Part shown: piece after piece, positions 44,747-54,521 of the stretch
How the letters are laid out: every line of letters begins with the position of its first letter
Position numbering within the stretch: the stretch's first letter is position 1
NCBI RefSeq assembly: GCF_014203545.1
Contig: NZ_JACHJG010000001.1
Location: forward strand, 310,001-374,000
Reading direction: 5' to 3'
Origin: Streptomyces netropsis
Lineage (GTDB): Bacteria > Actinomycetota > Actinomycetes > Streptomycetales > Streptomycetaceae
Length of the DNA stretch: 64,000 nucleotides
The notes under the pieces: generated by a model
Databases searched by the model: none
What the model was told of the DNA's origin: nothing
What the model saw: the letters and a program-made list of their open reading frames with translations, nothing else
Program-made: the position numbers and the translations under genes

Positions 44747-45187
44747 GTGACCGCCACGGACCGCTCCATCGAGCTGATCAAGGCCGCCGCCCAGGCGGCC
44801 GCCGACAAGCTCGCGCACGACATCATCGCGTACGACGTCAGCGACGTGCTGTCGATCACCGACGCCTTCCTGCTCGCCTCCGCCCCCAACGACCGCCAGG
44901 TCAAGTCGATCGTCGACGAGATCGAGGAGCACCTCAACAAGGAGCTCGGCGCCAAGCCGGTCCGCCGTGAGGGCGACCGCGACGCCCGCTGGGTGCTGCT
45001 CGACTACGTCGACATCGTCGTCCACGTGCAGCACAGCGAGGAGCGCGTCTTCTACGCCCTGGAGCGGCTGTGGAAGGACTGCCCCGAGATCGAGCTGCCG
45101 GCCGACGCCGTCGCCACCCGGGGCAAGGCCGCCGAGCACGCCGAGAGCCAGGCCGCCGCGGCCGACCTGGACGGTGAGCTGAGCTGA
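44747..45187 (+). CDS. rsfS: Ribosomal silencing factor RsfS
   Basis: A 146-aa protein that binds uL14 and blocks subunit joining when nutrients are short. The family signature DVSDVLSITDAFLLAS, the RREGDRDARWVLLDYVDIVVHV segment and HSEERVFYALERLW are clear. GTG 44747 is used. The last 25 residues are a Glu/Ala tail. The stop TGA at 45185-45187 overlaps the CTG proposed as start of the next gene. Confidence 0.95.
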   Translation: MTATDRSIELIKAAAQAAADKLAHDIIAYDVSDVLSITDAFLLASAPNDRQVKSIVDEIEEHLNKELGAKPVRREGDRDARWVLLDYVDIVVHVQHSEERVFYALERLWKDCPEIELPADAVATRGKAAEHAESQAAAADLDGELS

Positions 45188-45861
45188 ACGGCGCGGACAC
45201 CGGCACCACGGCACCCGCCCGGGCCGACCGGGGCCGCCGCATCGTCCTGTGGCGGCACGGGCAGACCGCCTGGAACCTGGAGCGCCGCTTCCAGGGCTCC
45301 ACGGACATCGAGCTGACGGACACCGGTGTCGCCCAGGCGCGCCGGGCCGCCCGGCTGCTGGCCGCGCTGCGGCCGGACGCCATCGTCGCCTCGGACCTGC
45401 GCCGCGCCACGGCGACCGCCGCCGAGCTGGCCGCCGTCACGGGCCTGGAGATCGCCTCCGACGCCGGGCTGCGCGAGACGTACGCGGGAGCCTGGCAGGG
45501 CCTGACGCACGACGAGATCATCGCGGTCTACGGCGAGCAGTACGCGGCGTGGAAGCGCGGCGAGCCCGTGCGGCGCGGCGGCGGCGAGCTGGAGACCGAG
45601 GTCGCCGACCGGGCCGCCCCGGTCGTGCTCGGCGCGGCCGAGAAGCTGCCGGACGGCGGCACGCTCGTCGTGGTCAGCCACGGCGGCACGATCCGCACCA
45701 CCATCGGGCGGCTGCTGGGCCTGGAGCCGGGGACCTGGGAGTCGCTCGGCGGCCTCACCAACTGCTGCTGGTCCGTGCTGGGCGAGGGCGCGCGCGGCTG
45801 GCGTCTGCTGGAGCACAACGCCGGCACGCTCCCCGAGCCGGTGCTCGGCGACGACGTCTGA
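45184..45861 (+). CDS. Histidine phosphatase (phosphoglycerate mutase-like)
   Basis: The conserved protein begins RRIVLWRHGQTAWNLERRFQGS, with catalytic His in RHG, and has the second His in VVSHGGTIRTT and the acid near GLEIASDAGLRETYAG. A canonical start gives only the last 97 codons (GTG/ATG at 45568 or later), which would lack the active site. The open frame upstream offers only CTG 45184 before an in-frame stop at 45175, giving 225 aa and a 4-base CTGA overlap with rsfS. I therefore call a CTG start with translational coupling. Substrate unknown; this rsfS-linked family is general phosphatase-like rather than a glycolytic mutase. Confidence 0.82.
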   Translation: MNGADTGTTAPARADRGRRIVLWRHGQTAWNLERRFQGSTDIELTDTGVAQARRAARLLAALRPDAIVASDLRRATATAAELAAVTGLEIASDAGLRETYAGAWQGLTHDEIIAVYGEQYAAWKRGEPVRRGGGELETEVADRAAPVVLGAAEKLPDGGTLVVVSHGGTIRTTIGRLLGLEPGTWESLGGLTNCCWSVLGEGARGWRLLEHNAGTLPEPVLGDDV

Positions 45862-45904
45862 GCCGGCCCGAAGGACCGACGCCGGCGGCCTGCCGGGACC
45901 GGAT

Positions 45905-45934
45905 TTCACATCTGGGCAGGTCGCAGGCTAAAGT
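45905..45934 (+). promoter_or_regulatory. Promoter of first tRNA-Ala
   Basis: TTCACA (45905-45910), an 18-nt spacer and TAAAGT (45929-45934) precede the tRNA by about 54 nt. Confidence 0.4.
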
Positions 45935-45987
45935 TCTTCTTGTTCGCGGGAAACGCCGGGGGAAACGCCGGAAGACCTGAGAACAGC

Positions 45988-46060
45988 GGGGCTATAGCTC
46001 AGTTGGTAGAGCGCCTGCATGGCATGCAGGAGGTCAGGAGTTCAATTCTCCTTAGCTCCA
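45988..46060 (+). tRNA. tRNA-Ala, anticodon GGC
   Basis: A 73-nt cloverleaf. The acceptor stem GGGGCTA pairs with TAGCTCC (one G-U), the D arm contains AGCTCAGTTGGTAGAGC, the anticodon stem CCTGC/GCAGG encloses loop ATGGCAT with anticodon GGC, and the T arm has GGAGTTCAATTCTCC. The discriminator is A; no CCA follows in the DNA. Identical to the copy at 47957-48029. Confidence 0.97.
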
Positions 46061-46071
46061 CAATCCGGACG

Positions 46072-46107
46072 ATCCCGTCTCCCTCTCAGAGGGAGGCGGG
46101 ATTGTTT
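46072..46107 (+). terminator. Terminator of first tRNA-Ala
   Basis: A 14-bp stem with one G-U pair (46072-46085 with 46089-46102), a 3-nt loop and a following TTGTTT. Confidence 0.8.
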
Positions 46108-46327
46108 GCTGTTGCGGCACGTTCCCATGGCAGAATCGGACGGCCGGGTGCGGACGGGGCCGAAGGGGAGGGAAAGCGTCATGTCGCTGTGCGTCCTCAA
46201 GGGGGTCGACGTTCCTCGCGGCGCGGCTTCCCGCCACGGGCACGATGCGTACAGACGCGTTCACGGACGCGTTCACAGCTGCGATTCCTCTCTCCGCACG
46301 GCCCGCCGCCACAGTGGGAGCTGACCG

Positions 46328-46561
46328 ATGGGTGCACACAGCCGGAAGTGCGACTGGTGCGGCAGCGGAACGCCGATCGTCCGCGACATGGAGCCGCTCA
46401 ACTCCGCGTATCAGTACTGGTGTGTGGAGTGCGCGCGGGCGCTGATCATAAAAGGCGACCCCATCGAGACCTACCGTGAGCTCGAGGGCGAGCCGATCTA
46501 CGGCCGGCTGCTCGACGAGCACTGCGCATTGAAGCGCTTCTACTCCTTCGCCAGGGCCTGA
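46328..46561 (+). CDS. Small zinc-ribbon-like protein
   Basis: A 77-aa soluble protein with two Cys pairs, CDWC near residue 8 and CVEC near 32, as in treble-clef or zinc-ribbon folds. A further single Cys sits near residue 66. GGGAG precedes ATG 46328. The rest is charged and ends FYSFARA. It overlaps the convergent GT87-like gene by 22 bp. Looks like a conserved streptomycete protein of unknown role, perhaps nucleic-acid or protein binding. Confidence 0.75.
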   Translation: MGAHSRKCDWCGSGTPIVRDMEPLNSAYQYWCVECARALIIKGDPIETYRELEGEPIYGRLLDEHCALKRFYSFARA

Positions 46562-47790
46562 GGCTCCGCCAGCGGCGCGCCCCCGGGCCGCGGGTGCCGT
46601 CGGCCGGTGAGCCCCACAACGGCCGCCAGCGCCAAGAAGGCCGCGCCGAATGCCGGATAGCCGGCGGACAGCAGCATCTGGCCGCCGTTCTGGTGGAGTT
46701 CGAGCCGGGCCTCGGAGACGTGCGGGACCCACCACAGGGCGTACGAGAAGAAGAGCGCGCCGGTGCCCGCGGCCACCGCCCACCACGCCGCGCTGCGCCG
46801 GGCCGCGGCCTCCGAGACGAGCAGCAGCGTCATCGGGACGCACCACACCCAGTGGTGCGACCACGAGACGGGGCTGACGATCAGCGCCGTCGCCGCGCAG
46901 GAGAGCGCCCCCCAGGCCGGCGCGGTCGGTGCGGGCCCCCGCAGCCGCGCCCTGACCGCGACCCCGAGGCCGAGCAGGGCCACGGCCGAGGCGACGACCA
47001 GCCACCACGGGCCGGGGTCGCCGGTGTGCAGCAGCCGGGCGAGGACGCCGCGCAGCGACTGGTTGGCGGTGTCCTCGGCGGGCCCGGCCCGCCCGGCGGC
47101 GAACACGGTGCCCGTCCAGAAGCGGCGCGCGTCGTAGGGGAGGGCGAGGGCGCCCAGGGCCACCGTGCCGGCGAACGCGGCGGTGGCGACGAGGGCCTGC
47201 CGCAGCCAGGAGCCCGCCCCGGGCCGCCGTGCCAGGCCCGAGAGGGCCAGGAAGACCACGAAGAGCGCCGGGGTGAGCTTGATGCCCGCCGCCAGGCCGG
47301 TGCCCACACCCGCCCAGCGGTGGTCCGACGGCCGGGTCAGATCCCACAGCACCAGCACGGCGAGCAGCAGATTCACCTGCCCGTAGCGCAGCGTCGTCCA
47401 CACCGGTTCGCACCAGACGCACAGGGCGGCGGCCGCGAGGGTCACCGCCGCGCGCGGCGGGCGGTGGCCGATCAGCCGCAGCGAGAGGTGGACGAGCGAG
47501 ATGAGCAGCGCGAGGTTGGCGAGCGTCGCGAGAACGCGCAGCGGGGTGGTGGCGAGCAGGGTGAGGGGGGTGAACAGCAGTGCCGCGAAGGGCGGGTAGG
47601 TGGCGAGGAGGCGCGCGTGGGTGGCGCGCATCGCGTAGAGGTCGCCCCCGGTGCGTACGGTCCATCCCTCCGCCCGGTAGACCAGCAGGTCGATCATCGA
47701 GACGTGGGCGAGGTGCTGGGCCAGCCAGAGGCAGCCGAAGGAGACCACGCAGCCCGCACCGGCGAGCAGCGTGCCGCGGCGGGCTGTCAC
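46540..47790 (-). CDS. GT87 (DUF2029) polytopic glycosyltransferase-like protein
   Basis: From GTG 47790 (GGAG 4 nt upstream) the protein has 416 aa; TTG at 47820 would add ten residues. It has about ten transmembrane helices. An ATYPPFAALLFTPLTLL segment after the first long outside loop and GLAAGIKLTPALF in the middle match GT87 polyprenol-phosphate-mannose-dependent mannosyltransferases. Unlike the GT-C-like protein at 6106-7320, it carries the YPP loop clearly. It stands alone between two identical tRNA genes. It probably adds a sugar to a lipid-linked or wall glycan. Confidence 0.82.
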   Translation of the reverse strand: MTARRGTLLAGAGCVVSFGCLWLAQHLAHVSMIDLLVYRAEGWTVRTGGDLYAMRATHARLLATYPPFAALLFTPLTLLATTPLRVLATLANLALLISLVHLSLRLIGHRPPRAAVTLAAAALCVWCEPVWTTLRYGQVNLLLAVLVLWDLTRPSDHRWAGVGTGLAAGIKLTPALFVVFLALSGLARRPGAGSWLRQALVATAAFAGTVALGALALPYDARRFWTGTVFAAGRAGPAEDTANQSLRGVLARLLHTGDPGPWWLVVASAVALLGLGVAVRARLRGPAPTAPAWGALSCAATALIVSPVSWSHHWVWCVPMTLLLVSEAAARRSAAWWAVAAGTGALFFSYALWWVPHVSEARLELHQNGGQMLLSAGYPAFGAAFLALAAVVGLTGRRHPRPGGAPLAEPQALAKE

Positions 47791-47884
47791 GAGGCTCGGC
47801 TCCGGGAACCTCCGGGACAAATCGTCATCAGACGGACGACGCTACCCTGTGCGGGCTCGTTTCAAGCGCTGACGGGCCATCGAT

Positions 47885-47915
47885 TTGGCAGATGGCGGGG
47901 AGGTCCGTGTAATGT
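47885..47915 (+). promoter_or_regulatory. Promoter of second tRNA-Ala
   Basis: TTGGCA (47885-47890), a 19-nt spacer and TAATGT (47910-47915) lie about 42 nt before the tRNA. The sequence differs from the first tRNA promoter. Confidence 0.4.
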
Positions 47916-47956
47916 AGTCGATGTCGCCGGGGGAACCGGGCGGGAAAACAAAACAA

Positions 47957-48029
47957 GGGGCTATAGCTCAGTTGGTAGAGCGCCTGCATGGCATGCAGGA
48001 GGTCAGGAGTTCAATTCTCCTTAGCTCCA
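47957..48029 (+). tRNA. tRNA-Ala, anticodon GGC (second copy)
   Basis: Identical in all 73 nt to the tRNA at 45988-46060, including the one G-U pair in the acceptor stem. The flanks are not similar, so the pair is held identical by gene conversion or selection rather than by a recent long duplication. Confidence 0.97.
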
Positions 48030-48036
48030 CAGTGAA

Positions 48037-48073
48037 TGAACGGGTCGTCCGAATCGGGCGGCCCGTTCAGCGT
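48037..48073 (+). terminator. Terminator of second tRNA-Ala
   Basis: A 15-bp stem with two G-U pairs (48037-48051 with 48055-48069) and a 3-nt loop, followed by GCGTTTT. Confidence 0.8.
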
Positions 48074-48134
48074 TTTCCGGACCACCTTTCGGATCGCCGG
48101 TTCGGGTCGCCGTCGCGCGCCCGCGCCCGCTCTC

Positions 48135-48158
48135 GTTCCTGTTCCTGTTCCTGTTCCT
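48135..48158. repeat. Four tandem GTTCCT hexamers
   Basis: Exactly four copies of a 6-nt unit. They lie in the decayed region between the NuoF-like remnant and the second tRNA. Confidence 0.9.
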
Positions 48159-48205
48159 GCCTCCCGGCCCTCCGGGCCCTCTGGTGCCCCCGTCCGGGTG
48201 GGGGA

Positions 48206-48536
48206 GGGCAGCGGCGGCACGCCCGCCGTGCCGCGCCCGCAGCCGCCGCCCAGGGCATGGGCCGCCAGCCAGTGCGCCACCCGCACGGTCTCGCCGAGCG
48301 GGCAGGTGTGCCCCGGCAGCGGCAGTACCGCGCCCGCGCCGAGCGTCCCGCCGGCGGTGGCGAGGGCGTCGTGGGAGGCGCCGGGTCAGCCCCTCCTCGG
48401 TGAGGCGCGGCACGGAACCGTGTACGGCCAGGTGCGCCCGGCGGTCCAGCCGCTCGGCCTCGTCGAACCCGGCCGTCAGCCGCGGCAGCCCGAGGCCGAT
48501 GACGGCCGGCAGCTCGGGGAGCGGGCCCCCGGTCAC
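48206..48536 (-). pseudogene. Remnant of NuoF-like NADH/flavin oxidoreductase gene
   Basis: GTG 48536 overlaps the stop of the upstream membrane gene (GTGA) and starts LPELPAVIGLGLPRLTAGFD then LDRRAHLAVHG, the N-terminus of an actinobacterial NuoF-like protein. After about 50 codons (near 48370-48392) homology ends. The frame shifts to one reading ALATAGGTLGAGAV, TCPLGETVRVAHWLAAHA and CGRGTAGVPPLP, which resembles the C-terminus of the same family with its Cys cluster broken. The flavin and NADH domains between (normally 250 or more residues) are missing. I read this as an internal deletion with frameshift. The family match is from memory of the motif order. Confidence 0.62.
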
Positions 48537-49285
48537 CGGTTCCGGCCCGACGTCTCGCGCGCGAGGTGGCGCGGCGAGCGGGCGGCCGGGCCGGGCGCCC
48601 CGAGCGCGTACGGCGGGCGGGGGCGCGGCACGGCCGGTGCGCCGCGCCGGGCATGGGCGCCGCCCGCCGGGGCCGGGTGCCGGACGGGCACCTCGACCGC
48701 CCGGGGCGCCTCGGCCCGTCGGCGGCGGGCGCGCACGAACCGTGCGACGAGCGCCCCCGCCACGGCCGCGAGGCAGAGCGCGTAGCAGCCGGTCACCCAA
48801 CCCGCCGGGGTGCGGCCGGACTTGAGGCCGTGCAGGACCGCGGCGCACCAGGCCGGGTACGCGCAGGCGTGCAGGGCGCGCCACCGGCGGGCGGCGTGCC
48901 CGCGCCCGGCGAAGGCGCTCCGCAGGGCACCGCTCGCCGCGGCGAGCACCATGAGGTACCCGGCGAGCGCACCGAGCCCGATCAGCCCGTCCGTGCTGCC
49001 TGGGCCGCCTGGGTCGCCTGGGCCGCCCTTCCCGTCCGCACCGGACGGGAAGGGCAGCAGCGCGGCAGGGCCCACCCGGGCGTCCGCCACCTTGAGCGTG
49101 ACGTGCACGAGGAGGAAGCCGAGCGCGCAGACTCCGGTCGCGCGGTGCACGCCCTGGGCGAGCAGCCGGTCGCGCGGGGACAGCAGCAGCCGGTCGGTGG
49201 CGAGGAGCCCCCAGGCGACGGTCGCGGTGAGCGAGACCAGGGCGAGGACGCCGCCCGTGTGGTCGAGGAAGCGGTGCAGGTCCAT
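48533..49285 (-). CDS. Ferric-reductase-like/b-type cytochrome membrane protein
   Basis: From ATG 49285 (MDLHRFLDHTGG) the protein has 250 aa; the open frame upstream to 49408 has no membrane or conserved sequence. About five hydrophobic helices carry paired His residues (FLDHTGG, GVHRATG, LVHVTLK, LHACAYPAW, VLHGLKSG), the pattern of heme-binding ferric-reductase-like transmembrane domains. A Gly/Pro/Asp-rich loop and a long basic/Pro-rich tail follow. The partner NuoF-like gene directly downstream is decayed, so this protein may have lost its electron donor. Confidence 0.72.
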   Translation of the reverse strand: MDLHRFLDHTGGVLALVSLTATVAWGLLATDRLLLSPRDRLLAQGVHRATGVCALGFLLVHVTLKVADARVGPAALLPFPSGADGKGGPGDPGGPGSTDGLIGLGALAGYLMVLAAASGALRSAFAGRGHAARRWRALHACAYPAWCAAVLHGLKSGRTPAGWVTGCYALCLAAVAGALVARFVRARRRRAEAPRAVEVPVRHPAPAGGAHARRGAPAVPRPRPPYALGAPGPAARSPRHLARETSGRNR

Positions 49286-49471
49286 GCCCCCGAACGCTAG
49301 GGAGCGCGTAGGGCGTACGTTCCGCTTCGCGCAACCTCGACGACCGGGGGCCTCGCGACTGCTAGCGTCGGTCCGTTCTGCGGTGTTCCGCCGGATAAAC
49401 CCGGCCACCTTCGAACCCGCCCCGGGGGACTACGGCGGCGGCCGTCTGTGCGGGCCCTTCGGCCGCTGCGG

Positions 49472-49477
49472 TAACCT
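49472..49477 (+). promoter_or_regulatory. -10 element of leuS leader transcript
   Basis: TAACCT ends 6 nt before the leader-peptide ATG at 49484, so the leader mRNA is probably leaderless. Confidence 0.5.
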
Positions 49478-49483
49478 GACCCC

Positions 49484-49522
49484 ATGCGTGCCGTACGCCT
49501 TCTGCTTAGCGGGCCGCGCTGA
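49484..49522 (+). CDS. leuS leader peptide, 12 aa with three consecutive Leu
   Basis: ATG to TGA encodes MRAVRLLLSGPR. The codons CTT CTG CTT at 49499-49507 are three leucines in a row. It is followed by a hairpin and a Rho-independent terminator before leuS, the layout of ribosome-mediated attenuation. When charged tRNA-Leu is scarce, a ribosome stalled at these codons should alter downstream folding and allow read-through into leuS. Confidence 0.75.
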   Translation: MRAVRLLLSGPR

Positions 49523-49589
49523 TCAAAGCCGACCGGTGACAGTCCGGTCGGCATCGGCGCGGCGTCCCCTCCTGTGCGAGGGGCTTTTT
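49513..49589 (+). promoter_or_regulatory. leuS transcription attenuator
   Basis: Elements seen are: GCCGCGC at 49513-49519 complementary to GCGCGGC at 49557-49563; a 9-bp hairpin between them (49528-49536 with 49544-49552); and a terminator hairpin (49566-49571 with 49578-49583) followed by CTTTTT. The first arm overlaps the end of the leader peptide, so ribosome position can control which stem forms. leuS starts 50 nt after the T-run. Confidence 0.7.
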
Positions 49590-49639
49590 CATTTCCCGGA
49601 CCGCATGCAGAGACGACGATCGATGGAGCTTTGAGGACG

Positions 49640-52486
<2,847 letters not shown>

Positions 52487-52541
52487 CGGTCGTTCCGGGC
52501 GATCCACGGTCGTCACGGGCGGTCTGAGGGTTTGTCCCTAC

Positions 52542-52583
52542 GGGCAGGTCGGGGGTTCCGCTGGAACCCCCGGCCTGCCCTTT
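52542..52583 (+). terminator. leuS terminator
   Basis: An 18-bp stem with a single G-U pair (52542-52559 with 52563-52580), a 3-nt loop and TTT after it. Confidence 0.85.
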
Positions 52584-52641
52584 CCGTTTACGGTGGAGGG
52601 GTAACGCAGATCGGTCCGACCGACCCCGTTGAGGAGCGCTC

Positions 52642-53379
52642 ATGGAAGCCGTGGCCGTGATCGTCGCGCTGATGTTCGCGGTCTTCGTCGCGCTCGGGGT
52701 GATCGCCGTGGTCAGGTCCGTGCGAGCGGTCAAGCGCGGTGTGGACCGTACCGTCACCCAGGCCCGCCGCACCGTCGAGGACACGCGGCTGAAGGCCAAG
52801 CAGTACGTGCAGCCCGGAGCGCCCGGCGAGGTCGCCGAGCTGCGCCTGTCGCTGCGGACGTCGATGCGCGCCACCCAGGAGGCACTGCGGGTCGCGGCGC
52901 CGGACGACCCGTCGCTGTCCGAGGCCCTGGCCCTGTTCAAGCGGCTCAGCGCGCACGGCCAGGAGATCGACGCGGACCTCAAGCGGCTGGAGGCCGAGCC
53001 GGACAAGGCCCGCGTCGCCGGGAGCCTGCCCGAGCTGCGGGAGCGCGTGGAGCGCGTCACGCACGGGGCGGATTCGCTGCGGTGGGCGGCGCAGGACCGG
53101 GCGCGGCAGTTCGCCGACGACGATCTGGCGGTGCTCAGCGAGCAGATCCGGATGGAGGCCGGCGCGCTGCGGCACTGGACGACGGAGGAGGAGCCGCAGG
53201 CCACCCCCACGGCGGCCGGATCCGGGGCCCGGACGCCGGGCACGGCGACGGGCGTCGGCACGGAGGGCGCGGCGGCGCCCGGGGCGGAGCCGGAGCGGCC
53301 CGCGATCACCGCGCGGGACGCGTGGCGGCAGCCCGGGTACTCCTGGCAGAAGACCCGCAGGCCCGAGAGCACGACCTGA
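52642..53379 (+). CDS. Membrane-anchored coiled-coil protein, unknown function
   Basis: A 245-aa protein with one N-terminal helix (VIVALMFAVFVALGVIAVV, about 5-23) and a basic stretch (RSVRAVKRGVDRTVTQARRTVED). Long amphipathic helices follow (about 50-185), rich in Arg/Glu/Leu, likely coiled coil. The tail is Pro/Ala/Gly-rich and ends WRQPGYSWQKTRRPE. GAGGAG lies 5 nt before ATG 52642. Secreted or cytoplasmic side cannot be fixed from sequence. No family recognised; it sits between leuS and a degV-like gene. Confidence 0.78.
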   Translation: MEAVAVIVALMFAVFVALGVIAVVRSVRAVKRGVDRTVTQARRTVEDTRLKAKQYVQPGAPGEVAELRLSLRTSMRATQEALRVAAPDDPSLSEALALFKRLSAHGQEIDADLKRLEAEPDKARVAGSLPELRERVERVTHGADSLRWAAQDRARQFADDDLAVLSEQIRMEAGALRHWTTEEEPQATPTAAGSGARTPGTATGVGTEGAAAPGAEPERPAITARDAWRQPGYSWQKTRRPESTT

Positions 53380-53428
53380 AGTGATCGCGGGCCCCCGGCC
53401 CGCACTGCCGTCCACCGGCCCCGGCGGG

Positions 53429-53434
53429 TAATCT
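53429..53434 (+). promoter_or_regulatory. -10 element of degV-like gene
   Basis: TAATCT ends 7 nt before the ATG at 53442. A CCGGAG motif also lies in that gap, so either leaderless or very short-leader initiation is possible. Confidence 0.4.
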
Positions 53435-53441
53435 CCGGAGC

Positions 53442-54287
53442 ATGCCCCGCCATGTCGCGATCGTCACCGACTCAACGGCCTACCTGCCGCAGGAGGCGAT
53501 GGAGCGGCACGGCATCACCGCCGTTCCGCTGGCGGTCGTCCTGGGCGACCAGGTGCTCGAAGAGGGCACCGAGATCTCGGCCCGTTCCGTCGCGCAGGCG
53601 CTCCAGAAGCGCAAGCCGGTGACCACCTCGCGGCCCGGCCCCGAGGTCTTCGCCGCCGCCTACCGCGCGGCGGCCGACGCGGGCGCCACGGGGATCGTCT
53701 CGCTCCACCTGTCCGCCGAGTTCTCCGGCACGTACGACGCGGCCGTCCTCGCGGCGCGGGAGGCGCCCGTACCCGTGCGGGTCGTGGACACCGGGATGGT
53801 CGCGATGGCCCTCGGCTTCTGCGCGCTGGCCGCCGCGGACACCGCCGCCGCCGGCGGCTCGCTCGACGAGGCGGTGGCCGCCGCCGAGAAGCGCGCGCAG
53901 GGCACGGCCGCGTACTTCTACGTCGACACCCTCGACTACCTGCGCCGGGGCGGCCGTATCGGGGCGGCACAGGCGCTGCTGGGCTCGGCGCTCGCCGTGA
54001 AACCGCTGCTGCAGCTGGACGGCGGCCGGATCGAGATGCGGGAGAAGGTCCGTACGGCCTCCAAGGCCATCGCCCGCCTCGAGGAGATCGCCGTGGAGCG
54101 GGCGGCCGCGGCCCCCGTCGACATCGCGGTCCACCATCTGGCCGCCCCCGAGCGTGCGAACGACCTCGCGGACCGGTTGCGCGAGCGGGTGCCGGGGCTG
54201 GTGGACCTGCACGTCAGCGAGGTCGGCGCCGTCATCGGGGCGCACACGGGGCCGGGGTTGCTCGCGGTGGTGGTCTCGGCGCGGTAG
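53442..54287 (+). CDS. DegV-family fatty-acid-binding protein
   Basis: A 281-aa cytosolic protein. DegV signatures include VTDSTAYLPQEA at the start, TSRPGPEVFAAAYRAA, SLHLSAEFSGTYDAA, VDTGMVAMALGFCALAA, FYVDTLDYLRRGGRIG and the C-terminal GAVIGAHTGPG. DegV/FakB proteins bind an acyl chain and in Firmicutes present fatty acids to the kinase FakA. No fakA is in this window, so the partner here is unknown. Confidence 0.93.
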   Translation: MPRHVAIVTDSTAYLPQEAMERHGITAVPLAVVLGDQVLEEGTEISARSVAQALQKRKPVTTSRPGPEVFAAAYRAAADAGATGIVSLHLSAEFSGTYDAAVLAAREAPVPVRVVDTGMVAMALGFCALAAADTAAAGGSLDEAVAAAEKRAQGTAAYFYVDTLDYLRRGGRIGAAQALLGSALAVKPLLQLDGGRIEMREKVRTASKAIARLEEIAVERAAAAPVDIAVHHLAAPERANDLADRLRERVPGLVDLHVSEVGAVIGAHTGPGLLAVVVSAR

Positions 54288-54320
54288 CGCCAGGGGCGGA
54301 CCGGGTCGGACGGGTTTGGG

Positions 54321-54400
54321 CTGGGCTCGGGCTGGGACGGGCTGGACGGGCTCGGCTTGGGCTGGACGGGCTGGGCTTGGGCTGGACGGGCTGGGGCAGG
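54321..54400. repeat. Tandem 20-bp minisatellite
   Basis: Three consecutive 20-bp units (54341-54360, 54361-54380, 54381-54400) share GCTGGACGGGCT with variation only in the last bases. A degenerate fourth unit precedes them. The array is in the 235-nt gap between degV and comEA and encodes nothing convincing. Confidence 0.85.
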
Positions 54401-54442
54401 CTGGGAACGGGCCGGGGCGGGTCCCCTGTTCGGGTGGCGGAG

Positions 54443-54469
54443 TTTTCCACAACCGGCGGGTTATCCACG
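54443..54469 (+). promoter_or_regulatory. Pair of DnaA-box-like motifs before comEA
   Basis: TTTTCCACA (54443-54451) and TTATCCACG (54461-54469) each differ from the E. coli DnaA box TTATCCACA at one base. They lie in the same orientation 18 bp apart, about 50 nt before the comEA start. Confidence 0.35.
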
Positions 54470-54521
54470 GGATTTGGGCTGCCGGAGCGGGTTCGCGTGA
54501 AGGCGTCTACGGTCACGTTCC

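Noticed and set aside
46019..46324. 101-codon frame starting inside the first tRNA-Ala
   Set aside because: Starts within the tRNA and crosses its terminator; no conserved features.
48067..48654. 195-codon minus-strand frame over the NuoF-like remnant
   Set aside because: Arg/Ala/Pro-rich product in a frame different from both homologous pieces; a shadow.
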